Assembly: GCA_029204225.1 (NCBI GenBank)
Contig: CM055097.1
Location: 28,383,192-28,447,191, forward strand
Direction of reading: 5' to 3'
Origin: Diphasiastrum complanatum
Taxonomy: Eukaryota; Streptophyta; Lycopodiopsida; Lycopodiales; Lycopodiaceae
Length of the DNA: 64,000 nucleotides
Position 1 is the stretch's first letter. Every line of letters begins with the position of its first letter. The notes under the pieces were generated by a model. It ran no database searches. It was not told where the DNA came from and saw nothing but the letters and a program-made list of their open reading frames with translations. Of this stretch, positions 50,766-63,871 are shown piece after piece. The translations under genes and the position numbers were made by a program.

Positions 50766-51699
50766 GGTTAAAAATAAGTTCAACACATTGCAAGGTCAGT
50801 GCAGGTAGAAAAAGAGGAAAATTGTTGCTGGTGGGAGTATCACTCCAAGGACAGCTATTGGACAGCAAAGAGTTTGAAGAAAGGCTTGTTGTCTTTCAGG
50901 TGAAGATTGCTGCTAAGTCTACCAGAAGCTCGCTGTTGTTAAGGTGATTTCACTGCCAGAAGGGTTGCTGTTGTAGGAGGAGTTCGTTGCACAGATTTAT
51001 AGCTCATTCTTTGCGGAAAATGTTGTTGCTGGCTGGAAGCCAGATCGTTGCTCAAAACTGTTCTCTGGTTACTAAGCCAGATTAGTAGTTGTCTACTGCA
51101 AGGAGTTTGCAGGGATTCGTCCGTCACAAGGTTTTGAAGGTCACTCGCTGTTTTTTAGCTACTATATTGTTTGCTGAAAACACTGCAAAACTGCAGTCTG
51201 TTCATTGGATTATCAATCAGATTTAGTTCCCTGGATCTGCAAGGCAGAGATTGTTTGAAGAAAACTTGTTCACTACCCAATCACTAGCCTTGGAGAAGAA
51301 CTGCTTGTTAAAAACGTGTTCATTCACAGGTTGTGACAGCTTGATACAAAATTCAAGTTCATTGTTGAAAAGTTTGATTGTCAAAGATAAAGTTTGATCA
51401 TCATCATCATTGCATGTACATTGGATCATCATCAAAGGAGCATGAAGATCAAGTTGAAGTTAGAGCTTTTTGCATGCAAGTGAAAATACAACAAGGCAAT
51501 TACACGAGTAGGAGTTTATCACATGCAACTTGAGGATGGTTACATGCAAGACAAAGCACGAGGAAGACTATCTATACAAGTGGTTGGAAGTTACAAGAAG
51601 GTCAACTTTAGAAGGCCAAGATTGGACAAGGTTAAGTCGAGGTTGGAATCGACAAAGGTGCAAGCTCTAAGAGGGAGTTGTATGGGAAATATAGACTAT
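50766..51699. other. Gene-free stretch
   Basis: Repeated short TTGTTGCTGG / TTGCTGCT strings (50,820-51,040). It may be the 5' untranslated part of the LINE to the right; unproven. Confidence 0.4.
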
Positions 51700-54600
51700 G
51701 GGTCTATGTCAAAGTAAATCGATATTCAAATCAAGAGGATGTTTCATTGTTTCACAGTTTCTTATCATGGTGGCAAATGATAAGTTCATTGTTACAAGTG
51801 ATAGATGTGACAAGCTGCGTGGGAAATTCGGTTCAGGAACAAAGGTTTATTTCTATTTGAAATTCATCCACAACAAGAGATCCGATTGATGGTTTCACAC
51901 ATGAAGATATTTTGCTAGTCATGGAGAGTTGTGAGAGCCATGTGAGATGGTTGATAGCATTTCCAAATGGAACTTAGTTTAAAGGATTATGGATAGAGAC
52001 AAGATCAACGAGGGGTAGAGGCTCCAGTGGTGTTGCATGTCTATACAGGGAGTCATTACATCCAATCTTGAAGTTTGTAAATCATGACGAGCATGCACAA
52101 TATGTCTGGATTCATTTTTCTAGATAGGGTATTGGATTGGACAAGGACATCTATGTGGCCGCATGTTACTTCCCTCCTGAGAGAGCTTCCTTCGTCAAGG
52201 GTGGTGATTCTCCATACACAAACCTACTGGCTTACATCATTCGATACTCTGAGCAAGGCCATGTACTACTCAATGTGGACTTTAATGCCAGGATTGCTTC
52301 AAGACAGCCTAAGTTTCATGGGGTGGCATGCTCTTGATTGTGATGATATGGGAGTCATCAAGATGTCAGCCAACGATTTAGGAATTGCTACTAGCTATGG
52401 CGTGCATCTATCATAACTAGGAAAAGCCCATGAGTTAGCCATTTAAAATGGTCTAGCTTGTTGGTCGAACTTTAAAGTTTACACATACCCCTCACATAGT
52501 GGTGATCATAGCATTGTCAAGTTATCTCATGGCATCACCCTCCATTCCACTGATATCAGACTTCCACATCTCTCCTACCATTCTATCCGATCATTCATTA
52601 TTCTCCTTCCATCTTGGTATAGTTGTACATCATCCCCCTAACATCTCACACAATCATCGACCTTGCAAAGATATAGACCTTCAACCATGCATACACACCA
52701 GTCTATCGAGAGTCACTCATCTCCTTACTACACCAGTTCCTACATGACAACTCACTTGAATCGCAAGCCACCTTTCTACCCACAACACTCCACGTCATTG
52801 CCTCATTGGCCTTCCCATACAAATGACACAAACATAAACCCACCTCATCCCACGACAACCTTGGTACAATGCTGAATGCTACCACCACCATAAACAAGTC
52901 ACCCACGAACATGAATGTGCTCCCGACCTCTTACATGATACCAAATGACTCTGCCACCATGTACTCCGCAATCTTGGTGTACTACTATCATCCATTCCAT
53001 CCATATGTGTGGTAACCCAATGAGACAGGATAAGTACTGCACCATCATGATTGGACACATTATTGCAAAATTGTATGGCACCATTATATAGTCAACAGTG
53101 TGCACTGAGGCAAAGACTGGGAGAGTATATAAGATGGGCCAATCAAGCTTCAGGGCTTATTGCTCCACCACAAATCATATCTTCAATCTCAAGGCCATCA
53201 TTGAGGAGGGCAAGCATAGGCGTGAGAGAGTTTGTTGCTACTTCATCGACTTCAGAAAATCTTGTGATTCATTTCCACAATTCTTGTCTATTCAAAGATC
53301 AAAAAACTTGGGCTTTTCCATGGACACAGTGCTAGCAGCTATGGCACTCGATGAGAGAGTCTATGGGTGTTTCATCAATGGCACAAATATCTCAGAGCAT
53401 AATCGAAGCACTATTGGGGTGAAGCAAGGGTGTTCCCTCTTAACTACACTCTTTGGACTATATATTGATGAGTTGGACAGGGTCACCAAGCAAGGTGGTA
53501 ACTTGGTAGGCTAGGTGACATATTGATCTGCATTTTACTCTATGCGAATGATGTGATTCTAGTTTCATTGACTAAGAGGGATTGCAAAGACATCTAGATA
53601 ACCTCCATTCCTTTCGTACCAGATAGGTATTAGGGGTCAACATCAAGAAGACCAAGATCATGGTCTTCAATACTTCTAGGGCTTTCATGCAAAGACAAGC
53701 TTCTATTTGACAGCCGGCCTTTGGAGGTGGTAACATCTTACACTTACTTGGGGCTCCTCTTTACTATTCCCACTTTTGGCATGAGGCCAGCAACTACAAC
53801 TAGACTTGGGAAGGGTTATGCCTCCCTAGTTCATTTGGAGAGATTTTGCTTTTGGACTCAATAATCAAGATGCCTTGAGTAAGTGCCAACTTTTTGATAC
53901 CCTTCTTACCCCCACAGCTCTATATGCAGTGAAAGCTTGGTGCATGGAACTCAATTCTCCCGAGTGGGTTAGTCTCCCATCTACATGTTACCATGTTGTC
54001 GTGAATGACTTGTGTCAAGCTATTTATTCCCCACCAGATCATCTTAGCAGAGTTCGCGGTCTTACCACTATAAGTCAATGCCATTTTCTAGCTCTTTATA
54101 AATACAGAGGGTTTTGGAGTTTCTTAATTACATGATGACATATTCATGCATGGCTCCTACCTCTTCACAACAGCTCTATAGTTAGGGGTATCAGATTTGA
54201 GGGTGCTCCCAAGCTTCCTGCCTTTTGGACACATTTGGCATCTCACTTTTTGGAGTTAGATATAGTTGGGTTCCCGGTCCTACCACGATATTTGGATTCT
54301 GGACTTTCACATTGCCCTAAATTCACCTTCAGACAGCTCTCAGTTTCCTCCCATCGGCTTGCGATGGAGACAAGTCGATTCCAAGGCATCCCAAAATAAG
54401 ATAGGATATGCTAGTTGGGTACTGTTGGCGAGGTAGAGAGGTGCCACTGCCTCTTCAGAAACCCCCTGGTCACCTTGTGCTCACTTATTACATAGGGAGA
54501 AGATCTTGAGCAAACTCAGAGTCAGATATTGATGCAAACACTTAGGACAGGCACAGAGACCAAAGATGGTGCATATCACACAGCAGCCAAAGCAACTTGA
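51700..54600 (+). mobile_element. LINE (non-LTR retrotransposon) with endonuclease and reverse transcriptase
   Basis: Apurinic-endonuclease-like domain: SSGVACLYRESLHPILKF (about 52,020), IYVAACYFPPERASF, then LLNVDFNARIASRQ (about 52,270) and LSDHSLFSFHLG (about 52,590) with the catalytic Asp/His. Reverse transcriptase: motif A FIDFRK (53,242-53,259), motif B GVKQGCSLLTTLFGLYIDEL (from 53,416), and motif C reading YANDV (53,541-53,555) in place of the usual YADD. A C-terminal segment (FDTLLTPTALYAVKAW, about 53,895) and a Cys/His tail region follow. The frame shifts several times and there are stops in both domains, so it is inactive. No ORF1 or poly(A) end was assigned. L1- or RTE-like; the clade is not decided. 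Confidence 0.85.
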
Positions 54601-56294
54601 CATACCATGTGAGCACACACTCAAAAGTCCCATATACGACCACGACGGCAACGACTCCAGACTCCATCCACCACATCAGTCATATCTCCAATGATAGCAC
54701 CAGTAGCTCCTACTACATCATTCAGCAGGATAGGATGAGGATATGTAGCACGGCATTGCAGTACACTAGTTCTACTGTTTTTCTTCTTAGCAACAGATTT
54801 ATATGCATTTCGATTGTTATTCAGAGACGTCGTTACGCTCCCATACAATCGCACTCCCATACATCATTCCAAGAGTACGCAACGCTAAATTCCAAAAATT
54901 TCAACTTCCTAGCCCCAAACATGTAGGGCCCAACAAAATACACTATGTTCCCCAATTATTTGTGGCATGGGAATTGCCGTCAGCTCTTAGAGCTTGAGGC
55001 AATATCTGAATTTACTCATGTCTAACTGTCAAGAATTCAATTCAGCTTTAACAGGAAACATGGTTTATTTACATATGAAAATCAGCCACTTATCAGATGG
55101 ACACAAACATTCTGGAGGGTTATGGCAATAACAATCTAGTCACACATTGGTTATGTATCCTCGGTATTCCTGCCTTTAGTTCCCCATGTTATCACTAATG
55201 ATACATTGTACGTCATCGGTTCTCTCAATCTATCTTGATGAAGTTTGTCATGTCAGCTTTGCAATTACAGATCGTTTTCCATTTGGTCATATATGTTGCA
55301 AACGGTCATGGCACACGCATGGGCCACGATATCAATGGATTGCTCTGTCATCATCCAAAGTTCACGAGTATGGATGTCTTTCATCTTGGTTCACTCAGGC
55401 CACTTATCTCCTAGACTCCTTGGGCATGTTTTCACATCATCACTATATCAAAGAGCATATTTATCAATCATACAGCCAGTGAGTTGATTCAGGCCCTTTG
55501 GGGGTCAATTCAAACTATGTTTCATCTGCAGAGATATATCATGTGTTAGTGTAGGTTGTCTTATGTGTTTTCATAGATGTTCTTATGCTCTACCTAGACA
55601 TTATACTTGGATGTACTTATTTCTTTCTATGATTGCTTTGTTATGAAAGAAAATCCTAGAACTTCTTATTATTTTCTCTCTTTTGTATCTTTCTCTCATA
55701 GCTTGAGCTTCCAAAATATGCTATGGAAATATTTCTGGGCATATTCCAGAAGGTAGCTAGCAGTTCTGCATTATCCAATGTTATACTTCATTTGAAGCCC
55801 AAACTCCAAGTGCCAAAGCTCAATGGCATGGAGTACTAGGCTTCTTACAGAGTACACATTATTTTAATTAGTGATCTTATCGAGACATTAGTAGGACTTA
55901 TAAATAACACATGTGACATGACCACTTGAACAAAATTCCTAACATTTTCTTTTACCACAAACTAAAACTAGACACTGAGACAGCTAAGGAAAGGCGAGCC
56001 TTAATCTAAGCATGTTTCAGTGGATGAATGACACACCAATTATATAGACTTATGGAGATGAAAAGTTCAAACAAAAGCATCCCAAAATATGAAATTCTTT
56101 TTGGTTCTACCATATAAGGTACTGAGCATTCCAGCCAAAAAGCAAAATTCTCAAAACAGTAACCTACGATCACTTAAACCTCTATACTAATTGCTAACTG
56201 GAATGTATGCATGACTTCACACATCAAACATGCTAGTATTGCAGAGCAAGCAGCTTCAATCTCAACTTTCGAAATGTTCTTGCCAATGGCTTAC
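54601..56294. other. Gene-free stretch
   Basis: Only short, unrecognised open frames (e.g. 54,597-54,926; 55,186-55,482). The remaining 3' exon or exons of the minus-strand elongin-B-like gene would be expected here or further left, but I could not find them. Confidence 0.45.
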
Positions 56295-57391
56295 CTGGAA
56301 TCTTCAGTGTCAGAGCTACAACAGCATCATTTTCCACCTGTTTGTCAAACAAGGCAACAACGTAAACTGGCAAGCAAAAAAGCACAGAAAGACAGTATAT
56401 CCAAATCCGACCTTTCACACCCCATCGTTACAAAGGCAAAAAAATATGACATCCAGAAAAACAATGTCAGTAAAGATACTACAAAAGAATTTCAACAAAT
56501 TCAACACTTCAATAGAGCAGATGGTTGTTTTTCTTCTGAAGTGATTTTTTGACAGAAAAGATTGGCAAGAATGTGATCGTCTAAACCATCCTAAATTACA
56601 ATTACCACGAAATGAAAATATTAGTCAAAAAAGCTATTGTATGAAGAAAACCTGTCAAATATCAAGATTTGCGCAAACAACATATTTTTGGCCTTGCACG
56701 TGTATTTTTTGAAAAGCCAACAGCAATATGACATTCTTCTGAAGGTTTATATGCTATACCACACAATTGAAAGGTCCCGGCGAATTCAATCATTGCATTA
56801 CCATAAGGCTTTAAATCACCAATTTCACACAGTTACAAACTTGACAAGGAAAAGAGCAAATTCAAGAAAAGTTTGACTTACTTAGGACATAAATTATGCT
56901 TTGCAAGTCTAGACAGGAAAAGGAACAGCATGTTGTTTCAGAGCAAATGTTGCTTTCAAAGATGAAGCTCACGTTACTCATGGTAAGATCATAAACAAAT
57001 AAATAAAGCTGGTAGCTGAATACACATAGATTGACTCACATTGACCATGCACACATGGATTTCAATTCTGTTTTAACAAATTATGAACATGTATTCCAAG
57101 CACTTGTCAATGATAAAGGACACCTCCTCAAAGAGAGAATAAAGTTTTCAACACACTGGTTTGAATCATCACGTTACATCATACAACGCAAAAGCAACCA
57201 AATACTACCTTCTGGTCTGCAAGAGTCTTGTGATCCTCCAAAACTTGTTGGGTTGCAACAAGGACGAGGCGTTGGTCATCAACATGATTGTCACTCAATG
57301 ATTGTAGCTTTTGCTTTATCTCTAGTACTGTCTCTGACGGATCACAGTGCAAGAAGTATGTTGTCTTCTTTCGTTTTACTCTGATGAACAT
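56295..57391 (-). CDS. Elongin-B / ubiquitin-like protein, two exons visible, 3' end not found
   Basis: Exon 57,391-57,209 encodes MFIRVKRKKTTYFLHCD...LEDHKTLADQK (61 residues) and ends at a GTAGTA donor. Exon 56,337-56,295, after a CAG acceptor, encodes VENDAVVALTLKIP and ends at GTAAGC. Together they match the ubiquitin-like fold of plant elongin-B-like proteins, whose hallmark VENDAVVALTL is perfectly kept. Elongin B pairs with elongin C in transcription-elongation and cullin-RING ligase complexes in animals; the plant role is less clear. A CAG three bases before the ATG looks like an acceptor, so the start at 57,391 probably follows a 5'-UTR intron; an in-frame ATG at 57,412 is the alternative. 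Family members continue ~20-30 residues further, and that exon is not identified. Confidence 0.8.
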
Positions 57392-57580
57392 CGCCTGTAA
57401 CGAAGACTGCATGAATAATAATCTGATTCACTTTTACTACCAGTTTTTCTATGACATTAACTAGCTCAACAAAATAAAACACGTGTACTAGATTGATCAA
57501 CTGCTAAAATTATTTTGCCATTGTAAGCCACTAAACAGGTAAATAAAAGCATTTCCTACACATGTCTAAATTGATGAAAT

Positions 57581-57608
57581 TTCTCTCTCTCTCTCTCTCT
57601 CTCTCTCC
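57581..57608. repeat. (CT)n microsatellite
   Basis: About 14 CT repeats, just before the LINE ORF1-like segment and upstream of the minus-strand gene. Confidence 0.95.
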
Positions 57609-57639
57609 AGCGATGGAGATGGCCTAGCCCCCCCCTTTT

Positions 57640-58351
57640 CTTCCGTCTCCTTCCCTTCTTCCATGGCAAGAAAAGCGAAGGGGAGTCCACGCTCCCCCTC
57701 TCGCCTTTCACTCCCTACTCCTTCCTCTACTCCGCTCCCCCTTCCTCCGCACCCCCTCCTGCTGCTGTGGAAGACCTGCCCTCTCCCCATCCTGCGGCTG
57801 TTGCCCTGAACCTGTTGTGCCCCCTCCTGCTGCTGCGGAAAACCTGTCCGCTCCCCCTGCTGCGGAATGCCTGGCCACTCTTGTATCTGAATCTGCTGTG
57901 GACCCTGCCTACGGCCTCCCGTACTGTTCCTGCCTCCTCTAATGTTGCAGATACGGTGGCTCCTCACACCCCATCTGCAGCTCTCACTCCCTATCTTTCT
58001 ACCACTAAAGCCTTCGAGAACTTTCTCGCCTATGAACTGAAGCAGCTCAAAGCAGAGGTCCAATCACTGAAAACAGAAGTTTCTCACCTACGGGAAGAAA
58101 ATCATCGGCTGCGGACAGTATTTACAGAACGTGAGGCCACTCCTCCGATTAATGGTGATGCTGCGTCAAAGATCCAGGAATTACAACAAGAGCTGACCCA
58201 ACATAAGGAATCTACCAAAACGTGGGCATCACTCCTCCAAAACGGCAATGAAGGTAACCACATGTCGAGTTTCATTGCTGCCACTTTATCGGAAAAAAAA
58301 TTGAGAGAACAAAAATCGCATAATGTTAGAGTCCGTGGCATAATGCATTCC
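57640..58351 (+). mobile_element. LINE ORF1-like fragment
   Basis: An ATG near 57,662 opens MARKAKGSPRSPSR, then a Pro/Leu-rich region in which the frame is disturbed. From about 58,010 comes a coiled coil (ELKQLKAEVQSLKTEVSHL, REENHRLRTVF). SEKKLREQKSHNVRVRGI at about 58,290 resembles the start of the RNA-binding part of L1-type ORF1 proteins. The segment is cut at 58,351 by a gypsy LTR, and its continuation would lie beyond the window. A host coiled-coil gene is a less likely alternative. Confidence 0.5.
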
Positions 58352-58880
58352 TGTTAGAGTCCAGTTACGACTCTATCATGACCTTGGCACGGCCGGTCAC
58401 CTGAGGGCCTGAGGCCAAGTATTGGCAAGGGCCAATGACCGAGGAGGACATCAGTCCCAAGTTGGGACCGGTGCGTCACGAGCCATGACCGAGGAGGAAA
58501 TCAGTCCCAAGTTGGGACTGGTGCGTCACGAGCAGTGACCCGGTGTGGCCGCCTGACAAGTTGTCAGAGATGCGATGTGTCTTGATCGTCGGGACCCTAG
58601 CCGTCAGAGACGAGATGCTAGCCGGCAAGTAGTCGGGGTGACCAAGAGGGTCACAAGTCTTTGGCGGGGCACGGGGGTGGTACCCTATGAGTCACTCAGT
58701 ATTCACAGGTCACAGGGGCTAGGCATGCCAAGTGGACTGATCACCCACAGGTGGATGCCATGTGCCAGGTGACGGGAATAGCAGGTAGAAGGACTCAAGG
58801 AGGGGGTGCCTATGGTTGGGAGGTTCATTCTACACACCGGCTTCTAGGATTCACGAGCTTGGAGAGACTGGCTTGTGACA
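58352..58880 (+). repeat. 5' LTR of the gypsy element
   Basis: 529 bp, TGTTAGAGTCC...TTGTGACA, ending two bases before the primer binding site. It contains a ~55-bp tandem duplication (GACCGAGGAGGA, ATCAGTCCCAAGTTGGGAC, GGTGCGTCACGAGC). The copy at the right edge (from about 63,870) has a single unit. Confidence 0.85.
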
Positions 58881-58882
58881 AT

Positions 58883-58894
58883 TGGTATCAGAGC
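58883..58894 (+). other. tRNA-Met primer binding site of the gypsy element
   Basis: TGGTATCAGAGC, two bases after the LTR end. Confidence 0.85.
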
Positions 58895-58897
58895 CTC

Positions 58898-58957
58898 GTT
58901 CTAGAGAGAGAAACGCTCATTCTAGAGAGAGAAACGTCCGTTCTAGAGAGAGAAAGT
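58898..58957 (+). repeat. Triple 21-bp repeat in the gypsy leader
   Basis: TTCTAGAGAGAGAAACG-type unit three times in tandem, directly after the primer binding site. Confidence 0.85.
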
Positions 58958-61900
58958 TGGTAAAAGCTTGGTTTTTTCACCATAACTTGGTCTATAGTGC
59001 TTAGATTTGGAGAGATCTGTCTCAGATCATTTCTAGTGGGTAGTCGCTGTAGATCAGCACAGAAATTTTAAAGTTTTGGAGGGTCAGCGCATTTTTCCTG
59101 AAGGTTTTTTGCTTATAACTCTCCGGAACCTTCTCAGATCCTGATCAGATTTTGGGAGCATGTTTCTAGTATCCATAGCGATCCTTTAGAGCCATTATAC
59201 GCTGGTTTTGGAGCAGATTTGCCTCTGTTTCACTAAAAAGTCGGTTTCCAAGCAAAAAACAGGTCAGATTTTTGGATTGGACATAACTTCTCCAATTTAT
59301 CTCCGATTTCTGCTGTTAGAGTTTCAGATTAGGCCTAGTAGGAGGGCGACCTACTGCTAATTGACCGTTCGTGAAAAGCTTCTGCCGTTTGGAAGAAATT
59401 CGACGTCAAACAGCCCACTTTTTTCCTGTTTTTTTCGACTTTCAAGCCGATTTGGTGCCCAAATTAAGTTCTTTACCGACTTGTGTACCAGCGTAGGACG
59501 CAAGGGAAGTACTACCTGTCCTTGGCTTTGTTACTTTCCAATTGCCTTTTGTCTCTTTCAGTTCTAAATTGTCAATAGGCTGAACATTTCTTTTCCTGAC
59601 TGTGTTTCAATAAGTCCAATTTTTAGCTTGATTCTGTGCTGTCTCTATTGTGTTTCATAATGGAAGATGATAGACTTGATATTCCGCACAGTCCACCCGT
59701 TGCTCTTCCATCACCACCACCCAGCCTTGTGCTTAGTCCTGCCCATAATTCGCCTACAGTGGCTGCCCGTTCGCCTGCTGGTACTTCCCCTTCTGTGCAA
59801 GCTCGCATGGATAGAGTGGAAAAGACCGTCGCAGAGATGCGAGCAATGATGGTAGCTGGTGGTTATGCGTCTTCCTCGCAGTATGCTCCACCTTATCCGT
59901 CTTCTGCTGTTCGTCCTATGTTACCTCCATCCTATCCAGAAGACAAAGATATTAAACCTACCCGTTTTGCTGAAAACACTCCCCAATGCAATACTGATAT
60001 CGTAGATCAGTGGTTGCATAAGTGGGAAGAGTATTTTGATTTGAAACGGTCCCCAACTGATGAGGGTTGGCGGGTCCGCAAAGTTTCTTACCATTTCACT
60101 GATTTTGCTGACAGGTGGTGGCGCAAGTTGTTGAAGTCTAACCAGGCTCCATCCACCTGGCTTGAGTTTAAGCGAGCATTTAGAGCTCAATTTATTCCTC
60201 CACATGAGCATGTGCGTGCGACGGATGCTTGGCTTTTGCATCGTCAGAGGCAATACATGGTGCAGGAATATGCTGACAGGTATCGTGAGATACTTATCAA
60301 GATTCCGGAAGAGATTCTCGAGTGGCTGGTAGTCCACAAGTTCATATTTGGCCTTCGTGAAGAGTTGAGGCCTTCAGTGCTTAATGAAAGGTGCAAGACC
60401 TTAGAAGAGGCCATTGCTACAGCTCTCAACTTTGAAGGTAATGTGCGCACCAAGGCTGAATCTGGAGCGCCAAGCTGGCCTCGAAAGAAGGGTTCGTGAA
60501 AGTCTGGCCAAGCTGGTCAGAAAGGCTTTTCGCAGAAGGATCCTATCCAGATGCAGCAGACTTTGAAGCGCAAAGCGGGATCTCCTATGGCTCGTCGTGC
60601 TTACGACAAGTCTCCCCTCAGTCCTGAGCAAAAGGAAAAGGCCAAGAAAGACGGATTATGTTTTTTCTGTCTTGGCAAGCATCTTTTCAAAGATTGTCCT
60701 CGACGTACGGGCAAGAAGCTCCATACTATGCAACGTCAAGATGAGGGCAAGGATGAGGAAATTCTGGATGACTTGTTGGTAAGTGATGATGAGGACACTC
60801 GTCGTGTCATGACTATTTCGGTGCGGAAGCTTGTTCCAGAGGCACCAGTTTGTTTCTTGTCCACCAAAGCGCGGGAAGCTTATCAGTTTCCAGATAGTGA
60901 CTGATACGCATGAGGGGAAAACTGGAAGGTCATGACGTGCTCGTCTTATTTGACACCGGTTCCTCGCATAATATCATCAATTCTCGTGTGGTGAAGAAAT
61001 TTCACTTGGTTACTGTTCCATCTGATTACCGGTATACTGTTGAGATGCCAGATGGTAAGGGAACAGAGGTTTGGGATGAAAGAATCTCTCGGGCGTCTTT
61101 GTCTATTCAGACGTATACCGAGAAGTTAGATTTTGAAATCACTAAACTAGCTAAGTTTGATATTGTACTTGGTAAGCGGTGGCATGCAAGTAAGCAGCCC
61201 GCTATAGATTTTAAATCACGTGTATAAGTTCAGGCATGAGGGTATGTCTCATGTCTTAAAGGGGGAGAGACCATCTGTTGAGGGTCCTCTTGTTACCTAT
61301 ATGCAAATAAAGATAATGGAGATTCAATATTTGTCGTTGTGTTATGTGAATGTTGATTCCAGTTTTGATTCTTACGTTTGTAATAATCAAATAAGCACAC
61401 TCACTAATAAACCACAAGAAGCTTCATTTACTTTTGCATCCCCTAGTGCACATGTATTTGCAATACAGTCTAGATGTGACCCAGCAAGTGAGTTGGAGAA
61501 GTCCATCCGCACGCAATTCAAACACGTGCTAATTAGTAATATGCCAAAGGGATTGCCGCCTAAAAGAGGAAGAGGAAGTCAGAAAGATGTTGGAGGAGTA
61601 TCTCAAGTTGGGGTACATCCGTCCAAGTTATTCACCTTTCGCCTCTCCTATTTTACTTGTTAAGAAAAAGGATGGTAGTTTCCGAATGTGTGTAGATTAC
61701 AGGGGATTGAATAAGATCACTGTAAAGCACAGGTATCTGATGCCTACGATTGATGATCTACTGGATGCGTTGCAAGGTGCAACCATTTTTAGTAAGATAG
61801 ATCTCAAAAGTGGATACCATCAAATACGGATTCGAGATGAAGACGTCCAAAAGACGGCCTTCCGAACCCGTTTCGGTCATTATGAATTTTTGGTTATGCC

Positions 61901-63871
61901 ATTTGGGTTAACCAATGCCCCAGCCACGTTCATGACGCTCATGAACGATGTCTTGCGAGATTATATGGGCAAGTTTGTCGTCAATTTTATTGACGATATA
62001 TTGGTTTTTAGTAAAGCGGTTGACGAGCATGAGATTCACCTCAAGACCGTTTTGGGCAAGTTACAAGCTTCTGTCTTGTATGCCAATGCTCAGAAGACAG
62101 AGTTGTGTAAGACTCGTGTCGAGTATTTGGGTCACGTAGTGACAACTGAGGGTATTTTGGTTGATCCAGCCAAGGTGGTTGTGGTTAAGAAGTGGCCGAG
62201 GCCTGCCGATATACGCCAATTATAGTCTTTCTTAGGCTTTTGTAAGTTCTACCGGCGGTTCGTTAGGAATTATTCCTGGATAGCTGCTCCTTTAACGGAC
62301 CAGTTAAGGAAAAACAACACTGGTTCGATGGGATGCTGAAGCTCAACAACGTTTTGAAAACTTGAAGGAGTCTGTGGCCACGGCTCCAGTTCTCAAAATT
62401 GTGGATACCCAGAAACCTTTTGACCTAGAGACGGATGCAAGTGGCATTGCCGTAGGTGCAGTGTTGAGCCAAGAGGGTAGACCAGTAGCCTTTGAAAGTA
62501 AGAAGTTGACACCAGCTCAACAGAGATATCTTACACACGAGCAAGAGTTGTATGCGATTATACATGCGCTCAAGGTGTGGAGACATTATTTATATGGTGC
62601 CGAGTTTTATGTGTACACTGATCATCATACTTTAAGGTATTTTTGCACTCAGCCAGATTTGAAGGGCCGCCAAGCTCGGTGGGCCGAGCTGATGCAGGAA
62701 TTTCATTTGGAAATTCGCTTCCGAAGAGGGAAGGAAAATGTGGTCGCTGATGCACTATCTCGTATACTGCATCAGATGAGCTTTACTATGGTTGACAGTG
62801 GTCTCATGGAGGAGATTAAGAAGGCTCAAGAAAAGGACCCGCATTGTCAGCGTGTGTGGCCTAATGCGCGCAACGTAGTCGACCAAACGGAAGAGTCAGT
62901 CGAGGCTGTCGCTTCCGTAGAGGCACACACCATTATATATTTAACATACACCATGAAGGATGGTATGTTATTGAGAAATGGAAAAGTTTTTGTGCCAGAC
63001 GTGAAGTATCTTCGTCGTAAGATACTTCATGAATGCCATGATAGTCCCTACGCAGGGCACCCTGGTATTAATAAGACCAGTGAGCTTTTGAGAAGGCATT
63101 TTTTCTGGCCACGATTGCAGCGGGATGTAAGAGAGTATGTCCAGCGTTGCACGGCTTGTCAGGTGAACAAGACCGAGAGAGTAAGTCCTCCGGGCTTGCT
63201 ACATCCACTTGAGATACCTACAGGAAGGTGGGAAAGCATCTCTATGGATTTTTATGTTGGGCTACCCAAGACCCAGAATGGATTCAATTCCGTTATGGTA
63301 GTGGTAGACAGGTTTTCCAAGATGGTTCATTTCATCGCAACGACCAAGAAGGTCACAGCTCCGCAAGTGGCTGAGTTGTTTATTCAGAATATTGTCAGGT
63401 TACATGGTCTTCCGAAGTCCATAGTTTCTGACAGGAATCCCAAGTTTACGGGAAATTTCTGGATTGAGGTGTTCAACTTGGGAACACAATTGCGGATGAG
63501 TAGCTCTGAGCATCCTCAGACGGATGGCCAGACAGAGCGAGTGAATCAGATCTTGGAAGATATGCTTAGGGCATATGTGAGTAGTACGCAAAAAGACTGG
63601 GTAAAGCATTTACCGCTATTGGAGTTCGCATACAATGATAAAAGACATGCGTCCACTGGATTGAGTCCATTTGAGCTCAATTATGGTTTCAGGCCACTGA
63701 GTCCTGCAATCATAGGAATTCCGCATAGGGTACCTAGTGCTGTAGAGTTTTTGGCTCAGATGCAGCAGAAGCTAGAGTTGGCACGAGATAACTTGTCCAA
63801 AGCTGTAGCTAGGGCAGAGAGTTATGCTCGTGAGAACCGTACCTATCGGGAATTTGAGAATGGAGATTGGG

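Noticed and set aside
55186-55487. Overlapping open frames right of the LINE
   Set aside because: No reverse transcriptase, endonuclease or host-domain motif; likely chance frames.
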